Positions 43,364-53,956 of a DNA stretch of 64,000 nt are shown piece after piece. The notes below the pieces were generated by a model. The model ran no database searches. It saw only the letters and a list, made by a program, of their open reading frames with translations, and had not been told where the DNA came from. The stretch lies in NCBI RefSeq assembly GCF_000092125.1, contig NC_014212.1:3062279-3126278 (forward strand), read 5' to 3'. Position 1 is the stretch's first letter; each line of letters opens with the position of its first letter. Source of the DNA: Allomeiothermus silvanus DSM 9946 (GTDB lineage Bacteria; Deinococcota; Deinococci; Deinococcales; Thermaceae). The position numbers and the translations under genes are program-made.

Positions 43364-44752
43364 GGTTCCGTCAATAGGTGTGTAAACCTGCTCAGGCAGC
43401 GACCTCCTCCTGGGTGACCTCGATGCCGTCCTCGTAGCGCACCCCGGCGTGGACCTTGGCCAGCAACTCCGGGGCATTCAACCGCCGGAACCTCTTTTGG
43501 GCCACCATCAGCATCTTCCAGATCACTGCCGTGGCCCGTTCCACCTTCTTGAACCGCTTGGCCGCATCCGTCCGCAGCCGCAGTGCGGCGAAGGGCGATT
43601 CGATCACGTTCGTGGTCCGCAGGTGGCGCCAGTGCTCCTTGGGGTACCGGTAGAAGGTCACCATCCGCTCCCAGTCCCGCCCCAGCGTCTGCGCCGCCTT
43701 GCCGTAGCCGTGCCGGTGACACCAGGCCTCGAACTCCTTGCCCTTCCGTTCCGCCTCCGCCCGGGTCGGCGCGTAGGCGATGGCCCCCAGCATGGGCTTG
43801 GCCACGGCCTGCTGGTGGCGCGGCAACTGCTCCAGCACATTGAGCACCTTGTGGTTCCAGCACCGCTGCTCGTCGGCCTCCGGCCACACGTTGCGCAGTG
43901 CCCCCCAGATCCCCAGGTGCCCGTCCCCGATCACCAGCCGCGGCGCGTTCATCCCCCGCTCCCGCAGGTCCCGCAGCACTTCCGACCAGCTCTCCACCGA
44001 CTCCCGGTACCCGGGTACGACCGCCACCACCACCTTGCGGCCATCCGACAAGGCGGCGATGGCCACCAAGAGCGCCGCCCGCTCGCGCTCCAAGCCCGCC
44101 TTCACGTACACCCCGTCCACCCACAGGTAGACCACCGCCCGGTCGTCCAGCCGCTGCGTGCGCCAGGCCTCCCACTCCGCCTGCCACCGCTCCTTCAGGC
44201 GGGCTACCGTCCGGGCCGAAAGCGCCGCCTCCTCTCCGAGCAGCCCCCGCAGGGCCAGGTCGAAGTCGCCCTCGGCCAGCCCGTGCAGGTACAGCTCGGG
44301 CAACAGCTCCGAGACCTCCCTCGTGCGCCGGGCGAACAGGGGGAGAATCCGGCTCTCGAACCGCTCCTCCACCCCCCGGACCCGGGGCCGCCGCACCTCG
44401 ATGGTGCCCATGGAGGTCGTCAGCTTCCGCGGCTTGCCGTAGCCGTTGCGGTAACCGCACGCATCGACGGCCGCCCGCCTCTCATACCGGGCACGGCCCA
44501 GAAATTCCGTCACTTCCTCCTCCAGCAGCCCCTGCATCAACTCCCGGATCTTCCCCCTCAGCCAATCCCGCAACGTCTCCCAGGTGGGAGATGACGAACG
44601 GGCCTCAAGGTGTTCGCCTATCGGCGAAGCAGCCACTTTGGTACGCTTCCCCATGGCGGTGTGCCTCCTCCCTCGGGCTTCAAGCCCTCACTTTTTTGCC
44701 AGGAGGAAGGATACACCGCCCTCAGCGTATTTCCACACCCCTTGATGGTATC
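43364..44752 (-). mobile_element. IS256-family element, copy 2 (intact)
   Basis: 1389 bp with the same imperfect inverted ends as copy 1 and, as far as compared, identical sequence. Flanking bases (GGATAAGGA on the left, TCGCTGCCC on the right) do not match, so there is no target duplication. It interrupts a transposase remnant on the left and lies about 50 bp from the glutamine synthetase stop on the right. Confidence 0.92.
43392..44654 (-). CDS. IS256-family (mutator-type) transposase
   Basis: A complete 420-residue transposase. It has an N-terminal helical DNA-binding region (WETLRDWLRGKIRELMQGLLEEEVTEFLGRARYERR), GYRNGYGKPRKLTTSMGTIEVRRPRVRG, then DDE residues in VYLWVDGVYVKAG, RLVIGDGHLGIWGAL and TTNVIESPFAALR, with RCWNHKVLNVLEQLP between. 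ATG 44654 is the start. It could act in trans on copy 1 and on the composite structure. Confidence 0.95.
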   Translation of the reverse strand: MGKRTKVAASPIGEHLEARSSSPTWETLRDWLRGKIRELMQGLLEEEVTEFLGRARYERRAAVDACGYRNGYGKPRKLTTSMGTIEVRRPRVRGVEERFESRILPLFARRTREVSELLPELYLHGLAEGDFDLALRGLLGEEAALSARTVARLKERWQAEWEAWRTQRLDDRAVVYLWVDGVYVKAGLERERAALLVAIAALSDGRKVVVAVVPGYRESVESWSEVLRDLRERGMNAPRLVIGDGHLGIWGALRNVWPEADEQRCWNHKVLNVLEQLPRHQQAVAKPMLGAIAYAPTRAEAERKGKEFEAWCHRHGYGKAAQTLGRDWERMVTFYRYPKEHWRHLRTTNVIESPFAALRLRTDAAKRFKKVERATAVIWKMLMVAQKRFRRLNAPELLAKVHAGVRYEDGIEVTQEEVAA

Positions 44753-44805
44753 TCGCTGCCCCCGAGAAAATCCATCTTACGAACAATGATCCTTAGGGAT
44801 CTTGG

Positions 44806-46971
<2,166 letters not shown>

Positions 46972-47012
46972 CCCTGTTACCCTCCGTGAGCACCGAGCTT
47001 CGCCTGGGTTTT

Positions 47013-47118
47013 GCAAATTGTACCTCAAAGTCGAAACTCAGGGCGGGATATTCCTTCCCGTTGCGCAGCATATCACGCCAAATGAGCAATTTGTACACCA
47101 GTTTTTGGCAAATGTGCA
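47013..47118 (-). promoter_or_regulatory. Three copies of a GCAA-type motif upstream of glnN
   Basis: On +: GCAAATTGTAC (47013-47023), GCAATTTGTAC (47086-47096) and GCAAATGTGCA (47108-47118). On the glnN strand they read G-Y-A-C-A-N-N-T-T-G-C-like. Their starts are 73 and 22 bp apart, close to whole helical turns, as for a protein bound on one face. They lie 42 to 147 bp from the glnN start. No known nitrogen-regulator consensus is matched by me. Confidence 0.45.
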
Positions 47119-47193
47119 TCCTTGTGCGTACGCCTCGCCAATCAGGCACGGCTTCCTCTCGCGGAGCTACCCAGCTCTGGCCATAATGGAGAC

Positions 47194-47961
47194 ATGGACC
47201 GCTATTACCACATCGGTTTCGGCAAAGGCGACCTCGGCGCCACCCCACCCACCCTGGCCATCCTGAGCGGCGACCCTGGCCGGGCCAGCCTAATCGCGCA
47301 GAAATGGCTGCACGATAGCAAAGTCCTCTCGGAGAACCGGGGGCTCGCCAGCTACTTGGGAAACTTGCCGGGCGGTAGGCCGGTGATCTCGGCGACCAGC
47401 GGGATGGGCGCACCGTCTTTGAGCATCGTGGTGAATGAGCTGGTCCAGGTGGGCATCCGCACCATCATCCGGGTGGGAACCTGCGGCTCGATCCAAGACC
47501 ACGTGAGGCCCGGGAGCGTCGTGATCAGCCAGGCTGCCCTAGCCCGCCAGGGTGCGGCCAACGACATCGCCCCGCCCGAATACCCGGCCAGCGCCGACCC
47601 CTTCCTCACCGTCGCCTTGGTGGAAGCAGCCAAGGCCCAAGGGATCGAGTACCATTTAGGGATCACCGCCTCGGTGGATACCTTCTATGAGGGGCAAGAG
47701 CGCACCGACTCGGCCAACCCCCACCTGCTCCGGGCGCTACAGGGCATCACCGAGGAATACCGCAACCTACGAATACTCAACTACGAGATGGAGGCGGGAA
47801 CTCTCTTCAAGATGGGCAACGTGTACGGGTTCGCCGCGGCTTGCGTCTGCGGAGTGATCGCCCAGCGTACCCGCTCCGAACAGCCGGTGCTCGAGGCCAA
47901 GGCCCAAGCGGTAGACCGAGCCATCCGCGTCGCGTTGGCGGCGGCGGAGCGGTTCGCCTGA
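47194..47961 (+). CDS. udp: Uridine phosphorylase (nucleoside phosphorylase family)
   Basis: A 255-residue nucleoside phosphorylase I-type enzyme that splits uridine (or another nucleoside) with phosphate. Motifs: YYHIGFGKGDLG, ILSGDPGRASLIA near residue 27, TSGMGAPSLSIVVNEL near residue 70, IIRVGTCGSIQ near residue 93 and NYEMEAGTLFKMG near residue 200, the uridine phosphorylase signature. ATG 47194 is chosen, with GGAGA just before it. It is divergent from glnN. Together with the nucleoside hydrolase remnant at 31.9 kb it points to nucleoside salvage. Confidence 0.9.
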   Translation: MDRYYHIGFGKGDLGATPPTLAILSGDPGRASLIAQKWLHDSKVLSENRGLASYLGNLPGGRPVISATSGMGAPSLSIVVNELVQVGIRTIIRVGTCGSIQDHVRPGSVVISQAALARQGAANDIAPPEYPASADPFLTVALVEAAKAQGIEYHLGITASVDTFYEGQERTDSANPHLLRALQGITEEYRNLRILNYEMEAGTLFKMGNVYGFAAACVCGVIAQRTRSEQPVLEAKAQAVDRAIRVALAAAERFA

Positions 47962-48007
47962 GCGCAGGAAACCTCTATGGAAGAACGGAACGCTGGAGTG
48001 GGTAAGC

Positions 48008-48241
48008 CGATCCATAGAGAACACGACCATCATCGTTCAGTCTCGAGCGAACGGGCGTTTAGTCGGGATACTGCGAGCTTTCTCCGACGGTGTGAGTACG
48101 ACCCACCTCTCGGAAATCTTGGTGCATCCAGCCTTTCGCGGTCAGGGCATTGGTACCGCGTTGATGCAGGCCTTTCTCGCGGGTCAACCACCCACGTCTT
48201 TAGTTCGGCTGGCGGAGGCTCGAAGCAGCCTGGGGCAGTAA
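48008..48241 (+). pseudogene. GNAT acetyltransferase pseudogene (paralogue of 28135-28581)
   Basis: In one frame this reads RSIENTTIIVQSRANGRLVG, then [39 protein letters not shown], and stops at 48241. It closely matches the middle of the GNAT at 28135 but lacks the N-terminal 40 residues and diverges after the acetyl-CoA loop, ending early. No start codon is in frame with this part. It is a degenerate copy between udp and a kinase. Confidence 0.82.
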
Positions 48242-48322
48242 CCCATGAGACCAAATTCGCCACGCCCACCACCAGATGCACCGCCGCGATTTCCTCCTAC
48301 GCGATCTTAGGTAACCCGCCCA

Positions 48323-49741
48323 TCATTCCCAACCCTTGATCCGTTGGTACAGATCACGAAAGCGGGTATAGGCGGCTTCATACTGGGAAGGCTGGGGCTC
48401 GGCCACGGGCGCTAGGGGTTCGGTGGGCCAGGCGGGATGGATGCCTACGGCCATCGCTGCTACAAGAGCTGCCCCCCGGGCCGAAGCCGCCGCCACCGAA
48501 CTCGCCCATAGCGGACGGCCCAATACGTCCGAGAGCATCTGCCGCCAGAAGGGCTCCAGTGTCCCCCCTCCCGCGATGCGAAGCGCCCCCGCCGGGGGGA
48601 TGGCGTGGCCCAAGGCTTCCCAACCCTCGCGCAAGGCAAACGCTAGGCCCTCGAGCGCCGAGCGCACCAGATGCGACCGGGTATGCCCCAGGCCCAGCCC
48701 GGCCCACACCCCCCGCGCTTGAGGGTCTAAGTGGGGGGTGCGCTCCCCGGTCAGGTAGGGCAGAAAGGTCAGGCCCTCGCAGCCGGGAGGAACTCTCCGG
48801 GCTTCAGCGTAGGCCGAGGCCCAGTCCAGCCCCAGAACGCTCAGCACCCACTCGAGCGCGACCCCTGCGTTCTGCATGGCGGCCATGGCGTACCAGCGGC
48901 CCGGCTGAGCCGCCCGGTAGAGATGGGTGCGCAAAGTGGGGTCAATCCGGGCCTCCTCGAGCACCACGGCGATCTGCGCCCCCGAGCCCACGGTGAGTTG
49001 CACCTCGCCGGGGGCAAGGCCGCTTCCCAAAAGCGCGGCAGCCGTATCGGCGGCCCCCGCCGCGACGGGAATCCCCGCCGGAAGTCCCAAGTGGGCGGCG
49101 GCCTCCTCGGTCAGATGTCCGGCCACCGAGGCCGACGGCACAATAGGGGCCAGCCAGTCCTGCCGCAAGCTCAGCTCCTCGAGCAGGGCGTGAAACCAGC
49201 TATCCGCCTCGAAGTCGTACATGAGCGTCGCCGAGGCATCCGAGGGCTCAGTCTTAGCCTCCCCGGTGAGCCGCAGGCGCAGCCAATCTTTGGGCTGCAA
49301 GGTCCAGCGCGCCCGGTAGTAGGCTTCCGGCTCATGGCTCCTGAGCCACAGCAGGCTCGGCCCGGCCATCCCCACCGCAGGGGGGTTGGCAAGCCGGCGG
49401 CGGAACTCCGCCGGAAGGCGACGGTAGAGTTCGAGTTCTGCCTCCGAACGCCCATCCGCCCAGAGGATCGCGGGGCGAAGCAGGGTTCCATCCTCGAGGC
49501 ACAGCACCACCCCGTGCATCTGCCCGGAAAGGCCTATGGCCTGTACCCGAGCAGGGTCAGGCACCGCTTTTCGCACTGCCTCTCCCGCGGCTTTCCACCA
49601 GTCTTGGGGATCGGACTCAGCCCAACCAGGATAGAGCGAGCGCACCGGGTAAGCCCGGCTGGCCTCCCCGCGCACCCGGCCCTCCTCGTCCAGCAGCAGC
49701 ACCTTAATCGAACCCGTGCCCAGATCGAGGCCGAGGAACAT
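48323..49741 (-). CDS. xylB: Xylulokinase (second copy, XylB-like)
   Basis: A 472-residue FGGY kinase. N-terminal ATPase lobe FLGLDLGTGSIKVLLLDEEG; xylulokinase motif GLSGQMHGVVLCLEDG near residue 75; LQPKDWLRLRLTGEAKTEPSDASATLMYD; AAGAADTAAALLGSGL; LTFLPYLTGERTPHLDPQARG; ALRIAGGGTLEPFW. It differs clearly in sequence from the 33727-35262 enzyme. It has many CTCGAG sites, so it looks native. Upstream is the molybdopterin enzyme (27 bp apart, same strand), downstream the GNAT pseudogene. It may be co-transcribed with the upstream gene. Confidence 0.9.
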   Translation of the reverse strand: MFLGLDLGTGSIKVLLLDEEGRVRGEASRAYPVRSLYPGWAESDPQDWWKAAGEAVRKAVPDPARVQAIGLSGQMHGVVLCLEDGTLLRPAILWADGRSEAELELYRRLPAEFRRRLANPPAVGMAGPSLLWLRSHEPEAYYRARWTLQPKDWLRLRLTGEAKTEPSDASATLMYDFEADSWFHALLEELSLRQDWLAPIVPSASVAGHLTEEAAAHLGLPAGIPVAAGAADTAAALLGSGLAPGEVQLTVGSGAQIAVVLEEARIDPTLRTHLYRAAQPGRWYAMAAMQNAGVALEWVLSVLGLDWASAYAEARRVPPGCEGLTFLPYLTGERTPHLDPQARGVWAGLGLGHTRSHLVRSALEGLAFALREGWEALGHAIPPAGALRIAGGGTLEPFWRQMLSDVLGRPLWASSVAAASARGAALVAAMAVGIHPAWPTEPLAPVAEPQPSQYEAAYTRFRDLYQRIKGWE

Positions 49742-49768
49742 GTCCTGATTCTACCGGGCCTGGACTAG

Positions 49769-51166
49769 CTACCCCACCCGCACCCGCACGGTGTGATACC
49801 CGGTCGCACCGTCTGGCAGGGGTTCACGGCGGGTGGCGTCCTGAACTTTCTCGCCCACCTCCACCGCCCGCACCTGCAAGGTATACTCCCCGGCCATGGG
49901 CCTCCAGGGAAGCGCCCACAGCTGCCAGGCAAACTTGCCCTGGGGCGGTTTGAGTTCAGCCTTCTGCCAGGTCTTGCCGCCATCGCTGGAAACTTCGACC
50001 CGCTCGAGGGCCCGCCCACCCGCATAGGTCACACCCGCGATGAAGACTTCTTCCCCGGCCCGAAGCCGCGCCCCGGCACCCGGCACATCAATCCGGCTCA
50101 TGGTGCGGATGAGGGCGCTTTTGCTCCAGCCACGCTGCGCCCAGTAGCCGATCTCCTCCTTTTCCGAGAGGGTGATGCGGGTGATCCACTTGGGCTGTTT
50201 CATGCCGTAGCGACCCGGCAGCAAGAGGCGGGTGGGGTAACCGTGGCGGGGCTCGAGCGCTTCCCCGTTGATGGCGTAGGCGATCAGGGCCTCAGGGGGA
50301 AGCTCGGCCAGGGCCAGCGATTCGCGGTAGCCGTCGGCGGCCTCCCAGACCAGCCACTTGGCCTCGGGCTTGACCCCTGCTCTGTCCAGGAGGGTCTTGA
50401 GGGAAACCCCGGTCCACCGGGCACAGCCGATGAGGTCACCGCCGACTGGGTTGGAGATGCAGGTCAGGGTGTTGGTGAGGTCGCTCGCAGGCAGGGACTT
50501 GAGCTCTTCCAAGCTTAGCTTGAGCGGCTTCGCCACCAACCCTACGAACTCGAGGCTATAGGGTTTGCCTTTCAGGTTGGGGTCAAAGAGGGCGGGGTTT
50601 TTGGAAACGTAGTAGAGCTTTTCCTGCGGGGTGATCTCCGAAGAAAGCCCTGCGATCTTCTCCCAGACGATCCGCACAGCATTCTGGGCCTGAGCCCTGA
50701 CCCCCCTCCACACGCCCGCTCCCACAGCTAGCAGGCCCAGCGCCATCAAGGTCTTGCGGCGGGCGCGATCCTCAAGCACAGGGCGAGCTAAGCGACCTCG
50801 GCCCCACCCAGCGAGCCCTAGTAAGGCTGTGTACACCAAACCAGCCAGCCAGCCGCCCAAAAGAGCGTACAGGGCAAACCCCAAGACCAAAGCCGCCCAC
50901 CCCAAGCGGCGGAAGGCCCAGGCCAAAAAGGGGTGCAGTGCCAGCCATACTCCCACTGCGCCCATAAAAGCCAGGTTCTTTCCCAACTCGCCGTAGCCAA
51001 AGACGCTGTGGACGAGGTTGAACACGGCAGGTACCCCCAGCCAGAAGGTCATTTGGGCGTAGAGGTTGAGCAAAGGGTAGCTCAGACCCCACTGGTACAA
51101 CAAAAACCCTAAAGCGGCCAACCCCACCCCAACCAACACACCCCAACCCACGTCACCCCGGCGCAT
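49769..51166 (-). CDS. Membrane-anchored molybdopterin oxidoreductase (sulfite oxidase-like)
   Basis: A 465-residue protein. About 125 N-terminal residues form four to five hydrophobic helices, then a twin-Arg-free segment ARRKTLMALGLLAVGAGVW leads to the periplasmic sulfite-oxidase-type molybdopterin domain. The Mo-binding Cys is in NTLTCISNPVGGDLIGCARWTGV near residue 233; PTRLLLPGRYGMKQPKWIT follows, and a Mo-co dimerisation-like C terminus (VEVSSDGGKTWQKAEL). The electron acceptor and substrate are unknown; the anchor may also carry haem, though clear paired histidines are not evident to me. Confidence 0.87.
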   Translation of the reverse strand: MRRGDVGWGVLVGVGLAALGFLLYQWGLSYPLLNLYAQMTFWLGVPAVFNLVHSVFGYGELGKNLAFMGAVGVWLALHPFLAWAFRRLGWAALVLGFALYALLGGWLAGLVYTALLGLAGWGRGRLARPVLEDRARRKTLMALGLLAVGAGVWRGVRAQAQNAVRIVWEKIAGLSSEITPQEKLYYVSKNPALFDPNLKGKPYSLEFVGLVAKPLKLSLEELKSLPASDLTNTLTCISNPVGGDLIGCARWTGVSLKTLLDRAGVKPEAKWLVWEAADGYRESLALAELPPEALIAYAINGEALEPRHGYPTRLLLPGRYGMKQPKWITRITLSEKEEIGYWAQRGWSKSALIRTMSRIDVPGAGARLRAGEEVFIAGVTYAGGRALERVEVSSDGGKTWQKAELKPPQGKFAWQLWALPWRPMAGEYTLQVRAVEVGEKVQDATRREPLPDGATGYHTVRVRVG

Positions 51167-51286
51167 GCCTCACCTCGCGGAATTCAAGATCAAGGCCATC
51201 CTAGTACGTGTAGGCAACGCCAAAAGTAGGGGTGTAGCCTTTAGGGCCAGGCCGCTCGAGCCCCCCTTCAGACCAGCAGAAAACGC

Positions 51287-51970
51287 CTATCGCCTGACCA
51301 CCTCGGCATCGGCGGGGCGCTTGCGCAAAGCGCTGGCGGTCAGGTTGGTGCGCTTGAAGTTACGGAAGTTGAGTTCGGCCAGCACCTTGTTCGAAGAGTC
51401 CAAGAGGCGGATCGAGATAGGGCGGGGGTCGCTTTTGAGCACCACAAGCTCGATCTGGGCGAAACCCAACGAGTTATCCTTGGGGGTACCGACGATGCGC
51501 CAGGCCGGGCCATCCGGAGTATTCACCTCCACTGGGGGCCGCAGGTTGAGGCGGCCCGTGAGTTCCTCGAGATCCCCGAGGGAGGTAAGGTTAACCCCCA
51601 AGCCCTCCACTTTGGCCTTGGCACGCGGTTGGATGATGACTTGATTGGTAAGGAACAGATAGTTCCAAACCTCCTTGTCGTCGATCACCACGAAGTTCCC
51701 CTCGAGGCTCGCCGGCTTATTGAACTCCACCCGGGCCACCCGGTTGGTTCCCGGCACTACCTGCAACCTCAGTTCGGCGTCTTGGGTGGAGCCGTCGGGG
51801 GTTTGCACCTTGCCGGTGATGGTGGCTTCCCAGGGGGATTTTTCCAGGTTGGCCTGCACCTGTTTGACGATATCCGCAGCACTCTGGGCAAAAACCAAGC
51901 TGGCACAGATCATCGCCGCCACGGCAAGAAACCGTCTCGGGTTGAGCGTTTGGCGTTTAGTGTTCGGCAT
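51287..51970 (-). CDS. LolA-like outer-membrane lipoprotein-sorting protein
   Basis: A 227-residue exported protein. The signal peptide (FLAVAAMICASLVFAQS) follows an unusual N terminus MPNTKRQTLNPRR produced by an imperfect heptamer repeat. The body has the LolA-type half-barrel pattern: DIVKQVQANLEKSPWEATITGKV, ARVEFNKPASLEGNFVVIDDKEVWNYLFLTN and SIRLLDSSNKVLAELNFRNF. It is last in an operon behind a barrel protein (14-bp overlap) and an ABC exporter. It is likely to carry a lipid or lipoprotein through the periplasm. ATG 51970 is preferred to 51973 by ribosome-site spacing. Confidence 0.78.
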   Translation of the reverse strand: MPNTKRQTLNPRRFLAVAAMICASLVFAQSAADIVKQVQANLEKSPWEATITGKVQTPDGSTQDAELRLQVVPGTNRVARVEFNKPASLEGNFVVIDDKEVWNYLFLTNQVIIQPRAKAKVEGLGVNLTSLGDLEELTGRLNLRPPVEVNTPDGPAWRIVGTPKDNSLGFAQIELVVLKSDPRPISIRLLDSSNKVLAELNFRNFKRTNLTASALRKRPADAEVVRR

Positions 51971-52823
51971 CATTCTCCTCTCCAAACTCGAGCGTGTAGC
52001 GTAACCAGCCGAAGATCCCGGTATCGACCCCGTATCCGGCGTCGGCCCGCCACGAGCCCCCCTCCACCCCCAGGCTAGCCGCCCAGGGGTAGGAGACGGT
52101 GAGGCGGGTCTTAAGTTCTTCAGTGGAGAGAACAGCTTCCAGACGGTTATAAAACCCGGCCCGCACGGTGAAGTCGAGCAAGCCTGGGTCCAGTTCGCCG
52201 CGCCAGCCCACCAAGCCATAGGGCCCGCCCCGGTAGCCGAGGCCCAAGGTCCAGGTAGTATCGGCGCGGGTGGCGTAGCTGGCCTCGCCGTACAAGAACG
52301 GATTGGCATAACCCACGGTCAGACCCAGGGTTTCCCGTCCGGAAAGCCGATAGCGCCCGAAGAGCCTTACGTTCAACCCGGAGAGGTTCGCTTCGCCGTA
52401 ATCGCCCACCCAGAGGTTTTGTCGCCGCACAGAAGCATAACCCAAGGTGGCATCCAGCCCCACCGGCCCCAAAGCCCCCCGAGCAAACCCCTCCACCGCC
52501 CAGCCTGCTATCCCCAAGCTACCGCGCAAGCCATAACCGATCCGCCCCATGGGGCCAAGTTCCACCGCGCTCTCCGCCGAGAGCCCGATGGCCGCCCACT
52601 GCGTCCGCAGCCCGAGGCTAAAGTCACCTACCGGCAAGGTTCCCTCGAGCGTGGGCGTCAGATACCCCGAACGCCCGTACAGCCCGAAAGTGAAAGATTG
52701 AGCGAAGGCTGGCGTAGCCAGCAGCAATAGACTGCACGCTATACGCAATATGCCACGGCAAGCCGTACGTCGTACGTCATACGACATGCCCGCGTTCCGC
52801 GTTCGGCGTTCAGCGTTCGGCAT
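51957..52823 (-). CDS. Predicted outer-membrane beta-barrel-type protein
   Basis: A 288-residue exported protein. The GTG/ATG choice is settled by GGAGG 6 bases before ATG 52823, so the N terminus MPNAERRTRNAGMSYDV is translated, then a signal peptide (ACSLLLLATPAFAQS). The mature chain alternates short amphipathic strands rich in Gly, Tyr and Leu (FTFGLYGRSGYLTPTLEG, LGLTVGYANPFLYGEASYA, TWTLGLGYRGGPYGLVGW) and ends WLRYTLEFGEENDAEH, resembling porin-like barrels. Function is unknown. It overlaps the LolA-like gene by 14 bp and follows the ABC permease by 11 bp. Confidence 0.68.
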   Translation of the reverse strand: MPNAERRTRNAGMSYDVRRTACRGILRIACSLLLLATPAFAQSFTFGLYGRSGYLTPTLEGTLPVGDFSLGLRTQWAAIGLSAESAVELGPMGRIGYGLRGSLGIAGWAVEGFARGALGPVGLDATLGYASVRRQNLWVGDYGEANLSGLNVRLFGRYRLSGRETLGLTVGYANPFLYGEASYATRADTTWTLGLGYRGGPYGLVGWRGELDPGLLDFTVRAGFYNRLEAVLSTEELKTRLTVSYPWAASLGVEGGSWRADAGYGVDTGIFGWLRYTLEFGEENDAEH

Positions 52824-52834
52824 TTCCCACCTCC

Positions 52835-53956
52835 TTAAGCCACCAGCCGCTTGCCAAACCTCAGGCTGGCCAGACCGAGCACGGCGGTGCTGAAGATGAC
52901 CAGTGCGACCAAGTCTATCCACAGGGCCTCGAGGCCCGCCCCGCGCAACATGATCCCCCGTGTCCCATCAATCAGGTAACGGGTAGGAATCAGCACAGAA
53001 AGCCAGCGAAAGAAGGTGGGCATGCCTTCGATGGGAAAAACAAACCCCGATAAAAAGATGGTGGGCATGATGTAGGCGAACGTACCAAACACCGCTTGGA
53101 TCTGGGTACGGGCTAACGTCGAGATGAGCACCCCCACCCCCAGCGAGCCCAGCACGAAGAGCACGATCAGGCTGAGCAGCCACAACAAGCTTCCGCGCAC
53201 CGGCACCCCGAAAACCCAGTGTCCTATGGCGAGCACCACTAACGAGACCAGCGCTGCAATCACAAAATAGGGCAGCACCTTACCCAGCACCACCTCGTAG
53301 GGCTTGATGGGGCTAGCGATGAGGGATTCCATGGTACGGCTCTCGCTCTCGCGCACAATGGATAAGGCGGTGAGGAGCACCGTGAAGATGGTCATGATCA
53401 AGCCGATGATGCCGGGAATCATGAACCAAGCGGTTTTGTTATCCGGGTTGTAGAGGGTATGAAAAGTAGGAGTAAGCGGCGGGGCGGTCGCAGCGCCCGC
53501 CAGCACTTTGCCGGCCAGTAGTCTCGAGTTCACATCCCCCAAAACCTTGCGCAAAGCGGCCTGGGCTTGAAAGGCGAAGTTAGGGTCGGAGCCGTCTACG
53601 TACACCTCGAGTTGCACCGCCTGGTCCTGTCGCACGGTCTGAAGGGCACCTGCAGGAATAACCAGACCCACCCGAGCCTTGTTCTCTTGGATGGCCTGGG
53701 GAACCTCTTCGGGGCGGCGGGCAGCATAGGTGATGCGGAAGCGGTCTTCTTTTTGCAACTCCTGCAGCAGGTACTGGCTGATGCGGTCCTGCGAGCCGTC
53801 GTAGACCGCCAGCCGGATACCGGAGAGGGTGAAGTTGATGGCGTAGCCGAAAAGCAACGTCATGACGATGGGCAAGCCCACGATTAGCCTTGAGAGCACG
53901 TGGTCGCGGCGAATCTGGGTGAACTCCTTGCGGGCTAGGGCAGCGATACGGTTCAT
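52835..53956 (-). CDS. ABC-2 type exporter permease
   Basis: A 373-residue membrane subunit of an ABC-2 exporter (YhhJ/YbhR type). One N-terminal helix, a periplasmic domain of about 150 residues, then five helices. Seen: RKEFTQIRRDHVLSRLIVGLPIVMTLLFG, then WFMIPGIIGLIMTIFTVLLTALSIVRESESRTMESLIASPIKPYEVVLGK, the conserved cytoplasmic segment. It overlaps the ATPase gene by 4 bp. Substrate class is unknown; such exporters often move drugs or envelope lipids. Confidence 0.92.
   Translation of the reverse strand: MNRIAALARKEFTQIRRDHVLSRLIVGLPIVMTLLFGYAINFTLSGIRLAVYDGSQDRISQYLLQELQKEDRFRITYAARRPEEVPQAIQENKARVGLVIPAGALQTVRQDQAVQLEVYVDGSDPNFAFQAQAALRKVLGDVNSRLLAGKVLAGAATAPPLTPTFHTLYNPDNKTAWFMIPGIIGLIMTIFTVLLTALSIVRESESRTMESLIASPIKPYEVVLGKVLPYFVIAALVSLVVLAIGHWVFGVPVRGSLLWLLSLIVLFVLGSLGVGVLISTLARTQIQAVFGTFAYIMPTIFLSGFVFPIEGMPTFFRWLSVLIPTRYLIDGTRGIMLRGAGLEALWIDLVALVIFSTAVLGLASLRFGKRLVA

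Noticed and set aside
48731-49768. Plus-strand frame of 345 codons opposite the second xylulokinase
   Set aside because: Antisense to a gene with full FGGY motifs; composition is biased and no ribosome site is present.
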